This document shows, piece after piece, positions 25,255 through 35,102 of a DNA stretch of 64,000 nt. The notes under the pieces were generated by a model. That model was not told the DNA's origin and searched no databases. It saw nothing but the letters and a program-made list of their open reading frames with translations. How positions within the stretch are numbered: the stretch's first letter is position 1; the number at the start of each line of letters is the position of its first letter. The translations under genes and the position numbers were made by a program. The stretch lies in assembly GCA_032719365.1 (NCBI GenBank), contig CM064866.1:73481028-73545027 (forward strand), given 5' to 3'. The DNA comes from Prinsepia uniflora (taxonomy: Eukaryota; Streptophyta; Magnoliopsida; Rosales; Rosaceae).

Positions 25255-25268
25255 GCTCTGATACCACC
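25255..25268 (-). other. Primer-binding site (initiator tRNA-Met)
   Basis: The minus strand reads TGGTATCAGAGC (25255-25266) two bases inside the 5' LTR edge at 25269. This is the standard complement to the 3' end of plant initiator tRNA-Met and fixes the element's orientation. Confidence 0.92.
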
Positions 25269-27958
25269 TGCCAGGACCCGTCCTCAATCCCCTCGGGAGG
25301 TGATCCCGTCTGACACGGAGTGTCAAACAAGAAAATTTCCAACCTTTGCCCTCTCGGGCTATCAGAGTACGCCAAGATCCGGAGGAGGTATGTGATATCT
25401 CGGTCTCTGCTACAGTCCACACCGTATTCAACCTGAAGGGTATTAAAAACAGAAAGACTGTGAGTGGACAAAAAGTAATAAGTTTCGTAAAAACACATTT
25501 ATAAAAACCTTTATACCCTTAACTAAAAAGCATGCCTTCATAGTAAAACCATTTATCCAATCACATATGTTTAAACAATCATAATCATACGGGCTCCTGC
25601 CCAAACCATTTACAGAAAACCATAACATAGTAAACATATGTGGGACCTCAGCCCAAATCCATTTATCATCATAAAACACAATTTCCCAAACTACTTGAAA
25701 TCATGTTTATCCATAATATTTCATATCCAAGAACCTATCACGGTATATAGAGCTACGCGTGTGCTAACCGGGGTCTCAAACCCAAGTCTATCTAGGGTCC
25801 ACCCAGGTCAATGTCCATAGATCAATGACCTTCCCTGGAGGTAACGAATCATGCCCATCCTGAGAGTAATGAACCCAACTGGGGGGCAACCCCACTCAAT
25901 CAGTGCTCCGTGACTACTCCGGGGTCCACCCAGGCCAACGACCCTCCCCGGAGGAGACAATCATATATAAAGGATGACATATGAAAAACCTTTTGAAATC
26001 ATTCCTTAAACCTTTCAAGGATTCATGCCCGGCCCCCATAATCCGTCATGAAACATAAAGTCCTTCCAAGGATTCATGTCGGTTCCCATAAACCGTCATA
26101 AACCATAAATCCATTTCAAGGGTTCATGCCGGTTCCCATAAACCGTCATGAACCATAAATCCATTTCTATGGTCCCTAACCCGAAATCACCATCATAACA
26201 CATAAATGGGCCCTAGGCCCGAATCTACATACAAACTGGACCTCCAATCCTAATCGTAAACCAACTGGGCCTCCGGCCCGATGCCTTGTTAAATCAAAAG
26301 GACCACAAGTCCGAGAGTTCGTGAATCAAATGGGTTTCGTACCCGAGTTTACCTTTTCAAATCCAAAATCATTTTTCATGAAATCATATCCAAAACCATA
26401 AGTACAAAAATCCGTGCAAAACTGGAAAACCACGATTTACGTGCAAACACGTAAATCGCCTCGTAAGGCGTGAAATCGTATAATTCACCAATTTTCAAAT
26501 CAATATCATAGAATCACAATCATAATCCATATAAAACATTTATTCATGCATCACAGTTTAGAAATCAAGGTCCACTCACAGACCGCCCTATGATGTCGCC
26601 TCGATTTGCGTGCCGTAAGCGTCACCGGGCAAATCGTCGTCACCGGGACTCCCAAACCTGTCCAAATCGTAATAGAAGGTTACTAACTACTTAATATACC
26701 TCCAAATAATGCCCCGTAATTTTCTGGAAGTTTTAACTATTTTAAATCCCGAACCTAAACCTTCTGATGCCCCGAACATTATCGAAACGGTGTCCGATCG
26801 ACACGAAACCAGTCCCAAAATGTTCGTTACTTCGAATAGAAGATTTCACTTGTTGAAAACTTTCCCAAAATGTTGGACACGCGCCCCCACGCGCTCTAGA
26901 TAGTCCCTGCGCGTGAAAGTTACGCGCGGGTACTGTACATCTTCTTCCTTGAATCAGACCCGTCCGGCGGTTCGATTGTGCAGTCCGGTCCAGTTGGACC
27001 GGCGTGACCGGTCCGGCCCTCTAAACCCCTCATTTTGGTCCGTTTTCATTCCAATTCAATCCTATAATTCCTATTTTCTCATTTCCTAACCAACCCAATC
27101 ATCAAAACTAACTAAAACCACCGAAAATCCCACGATTCACCTTGAACCTCACGGCCCTGTTTTTCCCAGCCATTCTCACGGCCTCCTCCACCGTGAACCA
27201 CCCTCCAAATCAACATAATAACTTCCTAATATCCTAACAAACTCATCCTAATCATTCAAAAGCTTCCATAATGTAAAAATCAAAGTAAAGAGGAAAAATG
27301 GTCTAACTATGCAATCGGTTTCCCCTTGGCCTTCACCGCCGTGCACGGCGTCCCAGCCATCTCCTAGCCACCGTCCTATGCTTCCTCGGCCTCTCTCTCA
27401 CTCTCTGGTCTCACATATGATCATAAGGGGTGAAGATTTGGGATTTTGGGTGAAATGAGATCGGGTGGGTTTGTTTGGATGAATGGAAAACAAATGAAGA
27501 TGATCGATGCATGTATGTTAGGGATGGCCAGTGGATGGATGACACTTGTCACTCATCCATAGGGCAGGAACTAAATATCTGGGGCCCACTAGAATCCAAA
27601 TGATATACATCTCGTAAAATGTGCAATAGTTCCCTTAAACTTTCGTGAACCGTAACTTCGCCGTCGAACATCCGAATTCGACGTGCCTCCTATCTACGGA
27701 TTTGTATCGTCCCGATCTACGTAACGTTCCTCGGTCCTTGGCCATCGGACCTCCTGGTCCAAAAGTCAACATTTGCCCCTTTGAACGTGCCACCTGTCTA
27801 TGAACTCGTGACGTCACGAACTACGTCACGATCATCGGTCAGGGGCAAAATGATCATTTCGCATCGTTCGTTCAATTTCGCCCAACTAATCACCGATTAA
27901 CCTCACTAATCTTGATTAGTCACTAATCTAATCCTGAAATTCGGGACGGGTCGTTACA
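25269..27958 (-). repeat. 5' LTR of element A
   Basis: Uninterrupted copy, TGCCAGGACCCG...GGGTCGTTACA. Compared with the left LTR it lacks about 17 bp near its edge, has an extra hairpin unit near 26110-26150, and has two deletions near 27780 and 27838. It contains GTGAGTGGAC (25460-25469) and GTCCACTCAC (26570-26579) around the hairpin array. Confidence 0.92.
27809..27828 (-). promoter_or_regulatory. as-1-like TGACG pair, LTR A right
   Basis: Same arrangement as in the left LTR: TGACG motifs 12 bp apart on the minus strand, unchanged. Confidence 0.6.
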
Positions 27959-28804
27959 TACTCACTATCTATGAATTCCAAATTTCATGATCTACCTAAT
28001 GATGCGTTCGAAAAGTCCAAACAACATGCCGGATCAAAAGTCAACCAAAACCTTAATAAGGGCAAAATTGTCATTTCATGTATGAATTACTATATTTACA
28101 TATTTTGATGGTTCGGGGCGTTACACCTTATGTCAAGACCCGTCCCAAATCCCCCTGGATTAACAAGGAACGTGGGCGTTATACCAGAGATAATTTCATC
28201 TCTAGCCCTCACTGGGCTTCCAGAGTACGCCATGATTGTAGGAAGAAGAGTGTGATGTCTCGATCTCTATTACAATCCGCATCCGCGATCAACCTGAAGG
28301 GTATTAAAACCACAAAAACTGTGAGTGGACAAAATAATATTTTAATAAAACGTTTTCATAATAAGACATTTATGCCCTTCACTAAAAGCATATGCATGCT
28401 TTCAAAAATCATTTACCAAAATGTTCATAAAACCATTTGAAAACATTCCCAAAACCTTTCATAGGTTCATGCTCGGTCCCCATAAACCGTCATGAACCGT
28501 AAAAACCTTTCAAGAGTTCATGATGGTCCCCACAAACCGTCATGAACCATAAATCCATTTATGGGTCCCCGACCCGAAATCACAAAAAACTCGTAAATCA
28601 ATATATGAGAATTCAGCCCAAATCAAACATAAGTGGGACTCTGCCCAAATCCAGTAAATGTGGGTCTCAACCCAAAACTGTCCTCAGTGAAATACTAAAA
28701 CATCGAATACGGGGTCTCCGCCCCAAACCATTTCCTAAAACATGGAACACGGGGTCTCCGCCCCCAAATCACTTTTCGTAAACCTCATACGTACGCATAC
28801 GTAT

Positions 28805-31211
28805 TGACAGGACCCACCCCTAATCCCCCGGGATTAAGGGTTAAACCCTGCTCCCGTCTAACTTACGCATGACACGAAGGCTAAACGGGCGTCCAACCTC
28901 CATGTGACACGTAAGTCGAACAAGGGATTTTTCGATCCAACCGTCCAAAAACTTTCGAACTTCCCAGAGTGCGCAGGGTCTACTGTGGATTGTACGTGTG
29001 ATGTCTCCGTCTCTTTCGACCGACAACCCGTCCGCAACAACCTGGAGGGTATCGAAAACACAAAAGGTTGTGACTAGACACAAATAAAGTACAAGTTCAA
29101 AACAGTTATCAGAAAACACATTTACATTTATACCCTTCGTTTAAAAATCGATGCATGCATATCAAATCCAAGTCAAGAACCCACTCATATCAAAAACCAT
29201 CATTGAAAACCATTTAGAAACCCAAGTCAAATCCGCTATTCAAAACCAGGCCTCAACCTCAAATCAAAAAACAATCTCAAATCCGGGAACTCTGTCCCAA
29301 AATTCGTCAAATCCAATTCATCCGGGCCACTGCACAAAACTTCAGAAAACCAGTAAAAAACATCGATCATACAAGTTACTGGATCTCAAGTGCGCCCGAG
29401 TCTTTAAACTCAAAACCATGCGCAAATAGTCAGGCCTTCTCGGGATATCCGAGTCTTGAAACTCAAAAACACAATCACAGGCCTCGGGGGGTATCATAAT
29501 CACCAAGTCTTTAAACTCAAACATATATCGAGTCTTTAAACTCAAAACATTTCAATCCATGGCCCTCCCCCCGTCAATCAATCGAGTCTTTAAACTCAAA
29601 ACCAGATCCAGTGGATTTTCTTTTCTTTCCGGGTCTTTAAACCCCAAACCATTTTTTTTCAAGAAACAGTGAAAACCACAGAAAATCCACAGTCGAATTC
29701 GCAACAATGATTCCGTAAGCTAGCATCCGGAACCATCATCCCGAACCCAAATCCAGACTTCCTTTCAAGTCTCAAATCCACTGTCAAAATCGAAATCTCA
29801 TGAACAGGGCTCCAAGCCCGAAATTGCTTTTCTGAAATCCATTTCAAAACCTTGAAATCAAATCATATTCCAAATCCCTAAATCAAATCATTAAAATCAT
29901 CGTCAAACCACAAGAGAAATCGAAACCTCGTAAAACGTGAAATTCCGTAAAATACCTCGAAAATCGTGCAAAACCTCAAATCATCAAGATCATAAATCAA
30001 ATCATAGAATCAAGGATAGAAAACATATAAAAACATATATGCATGCATCAAGAGTTAGAAAGAAAAGTCCACTCACAGACCATTCCGACGTTGCCTCGAT
30101 ATGCGCGCACTTACGTCGTCCCCGGCCATTCCGCTATCCTCGACTTTCCCGAACTGTCCAAAGCTCGAACCAATCCCCTGAAATTCCAGCCACAGTTTTC
30201 CGGCCACCCGCCGTCTCCTCAGCCTCTAGTTCAACCTTTCAGGTTACTGGGGATTTCCCGTGTTCTGGCCTCCGTCGTGCTCACCACCGTGTTCCTCTGG
30301 CTTCACAGGGCTGTCCTCAGCCTCCCTAGCACTCCCTCGAACTCTTCCGGATCAATTTAATCGATTGTGGTGGCACCACGATCCTCGACACCTCTCTGTT
30401 TCCACTGTGTTTCTGCTCACCTCACCCTCACAGTCGCACTTCAACCCTCACTATACCAAAATTAAACACTCACTCAACCGTCCTTGATCACTCACTCAAG
30501 CCAACACACACTCTCACTGGACACTGATCGATTTTCACCTCACGGTCCGCAGTCTCTATTTTCTCTCAGTGCACGACTTAAAGCCAAACACAACCATTTC
30601 AAGTTCAATTGTGTAGTGGCTAGAAGCCACTGGAATCCAGCCAGGTGTCTCCCATTCTGTGGTCCAAGCCTCAAAATAGCCAATTAATTTAATCCAAGTG
30701 ACCTTATTTGATTGCACAATACCCAAGGTGTAAAAAGACCAAAATGCCCCTGTAATGTCCAAATTACCATTTTTCCCTTCTCCTTCCTAGAATCACAACT
30801 TAATCGTCCGACGTCCGATAACAGCGTTCCGCCTGTCGTTGTACTCAGGACGTCGAAGTCTATCTAATGGTCCTTGGTTTGCGTGAAAACTAATGGTCAA
30901 ACAAAAAGTCAACATTTTCCCCCTTTTAACCAAAATACGAAAGTGCCCTCAACCTTCCGAACATCATAACTTCCTCCTTGGATGTCGGAATCGGGCGTGC
31001 CACCTGTCTACGGACTCGCGACGTCTTGAACTACGTCACGGGTCAAATTCCATTTGACCGACCGAACTAAAAGTTAACTTTTTACCCATTCTAGGGGCAA
31101 AATCATCATTCGACGTTGTCCATTTGAAAATATCCAACCAATCACCGATTATCTTCGTTAAGCCATCATTAACTACTAATCTAATCCCGACTTCCGGGAC
31201 GGGTCGTTACA
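28805..31211 (-). mobile_element. LTR E: solo LTR inside D
   Basis: TGACAGGACCCACC...GGGTCGTTACA, 2407 bp, with perfect target duplication CGTAT (28800-28804, 31212-31216). Its array uses a different unit, GAGTCTTTAAACTC (29395-29620) with a compensated variant GGGTCTTTAAACCC near 29630. The right arm GTCCACTCAC is at 30067-30076. The left arm (GTGACTAGAC near 29050) has two changes. Related in its array to LTR J. Confidence 0.92.
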
Positions 31212-31559
31212 CGTATAACCCATCCGCGGCACTTCCGAGAAGATGCTAACTAGGGGCACACAGCCCCTAGGGAACACATCCCCGATATATGTCACGATTT
31301 CATCTTTATACTAGTGTGCACACTATTTGGGTTCTCACTCCAAGTCTTCCCCCATGAATTCTCCATCTGGGATGCTCTATCTTCAGACCTAGTCCGATCA
31401 TCTCTCCAGAATCTGGTCCGGGACCACATCATAACTTCCACTCCTAAAACGGGATCCCTATGGGGATACCCATTCTGTTATGTGGACCGTGACTCTTCAG
31501 GTCGACGTCTGGAGGAGACCAAATAAATCATACAGAGGGTATAATACATTTTCAAATAC

Positions 31560-32060
31560 TTTATTTCTCAAACATATTTCAACTGGGTCTCATACCTTAT
31601 TCATTTCAATAGGATTCCTCGAATCCGATTCAAATCAATTTCACAGGTCTCAGCCTAAATCCACAATTCAACAGGGTCTCATGCCCGAATTCTCATTTCA
31701 TAAACCGAACTGGGACTCAAGCCTGATTTCACAATCAACTGGGCCTCTAGCCCGATATCACGAATAACTGGGCCCTAAGCCTGAAACCATAACTCAACGG
31801 GGCCTCAAGCCCGATGTCATAATCAATTGGGCCTCTAACTCGAAATCACAACAAACAGGGCCTCAAGCCCGATACTACAGTCATCGGGGCTTCCAGCCTG
31901 ATATTACAACCAAATGGGTCTCAAGCCCGGATTCTTAAACCAACGGGGCCCTCGGCCCGATCATATACTCAAATGGACCCTCGGTCCAATTCCACATCAA
32001 ATCAAATGTACTCCAAGTCCGAGAGTTTGTAAATCAAATGGGTCTCATACCCGATTTCAT
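31560..32060. repeat. Hairpin array in LTR D
   Basis: About fourteen units of ~28-32 bp, each with a 4-6-bp inverted repeat around TCA/TCAA-type loops: GGGTCTCATGCCC, GGGACTCAAGCCT, GGGCCTCTAGCCC, GGGCCCTAAGCCT, GGGCCTCAAGCCC, GGGCCCTCGGCCC, GGACCCTCGGTCC. Both GGGC/GCCC and GGACC/GGTCC stems occur. Confidence 0.85.
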
Positions 32061-33186
32061 ATTTTCAAATCCAAAACCAATTCATTAAACCTTCATTGAA
32101 AACTTAGCATGTACAAGCATCGTATAAAACTGAAAATCTCGAAATACGTGCAAATACGTAAATCCTAAGCTACCACAAACAAATGCACTCATGGCATCAC
32201 AAAAAATATATTAAAACACTTATAAAATATTTATGCATGCATCAAGTTCGAAAGAAAGGGCCACTCACAAACCGTCCAAAGCCGCTCCTCGACAAGCGCG
32301 TCATAAGCCACTTCTGGGCCAATCGTAGCCTCCGGGGTTCCCGAACCTGTCCAAATTAATTTATAGGGTTACTAACTACATAAATAACCCCTCACTAAAG
32401 CCCCGGAATTTTCCGGAATTTTTAACTATTTTTAAACGCTATCCTAAACCTTCGGACAACCCGAACTATATCGAGACGATATCCGGTCGACTCGAAACCA
32501 GTCCCAAAATATTCGTTACATCGAACAGATGAAATTACATGTTGGAACCTTCCCCAGGAAATGCTTCATGCGCCCCCACGCACCGCCCAAAGGGGCTCCA
32601 TGTCTGGCTCACGCGCCCACTGTTCCAGCGTCCTTATCCTTCGGCTAGGCCGGTCCAAACCAACCGGTCCAGTTCACTCTGTGCAGCCGGTTTTCCTAGA
32701 CCGGCGTGACCGGTCCAAGGCCTTCCTCTCCTCATTTTTTCGTCCATTCCTTCCCTTTTCAATCCTAAACTTCCTATCTTGATTCTAGAATTCTATTAGT
32801 GAAATCAAAACAATGAAAAACCCACAATGTCAGGACCGGCCCCAAATCCCCTGGGATTAACGTGGGACTCGCCTGATCCCGTCTGACATGAAGTGTCATA
32901 CCAGGGAAATTCCATCTTTAGCCCTCGTCGGGGCTGTCAGAGTGCGTCAGGATCGTAGGAGGAAGGGAGTGATGTCTCGTCTCTTCTACAGCCCGCATCC
33001 CCGATCAACCTAAAGGGCATTAAAACACGAAAACTGTGAGTGGACAATTTAATAATTTATTAAAAACATTTTCGCATAAGAAGATATTTTATGCCCTTCG
33101 AAAAAGCATATGCATGCATTCCAAAAACCATTTAGCAAAACATTTATAAAACTATTTGTCAAACATCTCAAAATCATTCAAGGGTT

Positions 33187-34230
33187 CATGCCGGTTCCCA
33201 TAAACCGTCATGAACCATAAATCCATTTGGGTCCTCGACCCGAAATCACAATTCAAAACCCGTAGGTCAAATCAATAGGGACTCAGCCCAAAACACATCA
33301 CGTACGGGGTCTCCGCCCCCAAATCATTTTCTAATCATAAAACATAGGGTCTCTGCCCTCAAATCTCGTATACGGGGTCGTAGCCCCAAATCACCTTTCA
33401 TAAAACCACATACGTATCGACATATGCATAACCCATCCGAGGCACTTCCGAGAAGATGCCAACTCGGGGCACACAACCCCTAGGGAACACATCCCCGATA
33501 TAGTCACGATATCAATCTCTATACTAGTGTGCACACTACTCGGGGTCTCACTCCGAGTCTTCTTCCAGGAATCTCCATCTAGGAGGCTCAATCTCTATAT
33601 CTAGTCTGAGCTCTCTCTGGATCTAGTCCACACATCTCTCCGGAATCTGGTCCGGGACTACATCATAAGTAACCTCCACTCCTGGAACGGGATCCCTCTG
33701 GGATACCCACTCTGGTCTGTGGCTCGTGACTCTCCAGGTCGACATTGGAGGAGACCATATAATCGATATGGAGGGTTCATTCACATTTTCAAATACTCTT
33801 TTCTTTCTTTCTCAAATCACTTTTCAATTGGGTCTCAAACCCGATTCATCTCAATAGGATTCCTCGAATCCGATTCAAAACCATTTCACAGGCCTCGGCC
33901 TAAATCCTCAGTTCAACTGGGTCTCATGACCGAATTCTCATTTCACAAACTGAACTGGGACTCAAGCCCGATTGCACAATCAATAGGGCCTCAAGCCCGA
34001 TACCACGACTAACTGGGCCTTGAGCCCGAACGGTAAGGCAACGGGGCCTCAAGCCCGATAATATAGTCAAATGGGCCTCCATCCCGAGATTACAACCATT
34101 TGGGCCTTAAGCCCGAATAGTAAATCAAATGGACCCTCGGTCCGATCGTATAGCTCAAATGGACCCTAGGTCCGATTCCTCGTCAAATCAAATGGACTCC
34201 AAGTTTGAGAGTTCGTAAATCAAATGGGTC
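33187..34230. repeat. Hairpin array in LTR F
   Basis: A long series of short inverted repeats, for example CGGTTCCCATAAACCG nested in a TTCATG/CATGAA outer stem (about 33184-33213), GGGTCCTCGACCC, GGGACTCAGCCC, GGGGTCTCCGCCCC, GGATTCCTCGAATCC (6-bp stem), GGGCCTTAAGCCC and GGACCCTCGGTCC. Each hairpin is followed by a GA..TCA..TCAA spacer. Confidence 0.85.
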
Positions 34231-35102
34231 TCGTGCCCGATTTCATATTTCTAAATCCAAAATCCATTTATTAAATCGTCATTGAAAACACAGTACACAA
34301 AGGTGCGACATAAAGCCGAAAACCTCGAAAAATGTGCAATTATGTTGATCCTAAGCTACCACAAACAATTTGCACTCATGGCAACACAAAACATGTATTA
34401 AAAGCATTTATAAACATTTATGCATGCATGAATTTCGAAAGAAGTGTCCACTCACAGACCGTCTGAAGCCGCACCTCGATACGCGTGCCATAATCGTCTC
34501 CCGGGTCAAACATCGCCTCCGGGATTCCCGAACCTGTCCAAATTAATTTAGAGGGTTATTAACTACATATATAACCCCTCACTAAAGCCCCGTAATTTTT
34601 TGGAATTTCTAACTATTTTTAAACTCGAACCTAAACCTTCGGACAGCCCGAACTATATCGAAACGATGTCCGATTGACACGAAACCAGTCCCAAAATGTT
34701 CGTTTCATCGAATAGATGAAATAACATGTTGGACACTTCCCCAAAAGGCTGGACACGTGCCCTCACACACCCCAAACAAGCCCTGCGCGTGGGCCTCACG
34801 CGCCAGGGTATTGTAGATCGTCTTCAACCTTCAGCGGCCGGTACAGACCGGCCGGCCCGGTCCAACCCTGCAACTGGACCGGCGTGACCGGTCCAACCCA
34901 TTTTCTTCCTATTTTTCGGTTTGTTTTGCTCCATTTCAATCCCTAAATTCCTCTTTTAATCTTTCCTATCATTCCTAATTAACTAAACCACCTAAAACCG
35001 ATTAAAACCCGTGAACCCATTTTGAACCATACAGTTCAAACTTCCCCGATCAACCTCCACGACGTCTCAGCCGTTAAACCCATTAAAAACCCTCCTAAAA
35101 TA

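Larger units (their letters stand above)
13554..27958 (-). mobile_element. Element A: LTR retrotransposon with non-coding interior (LARD-like), holds nested B and C
   Basis: Two related LTRs in the same orientation bracket an internal region: the left (3') LTR at 13554-21526, interrupted by B, net about 2.78 kb, and the right (5') LTR at 25269-27958, 2.69 kb. The interior next to the right LTR holds a primer-binding site for initiator tRNA-Met, and next to the left LTR a polypurine tract, so the element reads on the minus strand. Flanks are TACTT (before 13554) and TACTC (after 27958), an imperfect target duplication next to a T-run. The interior (3.74 kb) has no gag or pol frame. Long LTRs plus a ~3.5-kb non-coding interior match the description of large retrotransposon derivatives (LARDs), which use proteins from other elements. 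Confidence 0.85.
12778..28125 (-). mobile_element. LTR X: solo LTR, interrupted by element A
   Basis: Starts TGATAGGACCCG and ends GGGGCGTTACA on the + strand, the reverse complement of a gypsy-type LTR beginning TGTAACG. It is flanked by CCTTA at 12773-12777 and 28126-28130. Without the inserted element A it is only about 0.94 kb (12778-13553 plus 27964-28125). The right-hand piece resumes the same kind of sequence (repeated short pulses of AAAATGCC/TCAAAAGTCAAC-type words) found at LTR ends elsewhere in the window. It also has the GTGACACTTGTCAC palindrome (13410-13423). It is shorter than and diverged from the others. No internal region or second LTR was found, so I read it as a solo LTR. 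Confidence 0.7.

Noticed and set aside
31560..32060. CRISPR-like look of regularly spaced ~30-bp units
   Set aside because: The repeats are not identical, spacers are not unique inserts, there are no cas genes, and the sequence is a plant LTR.
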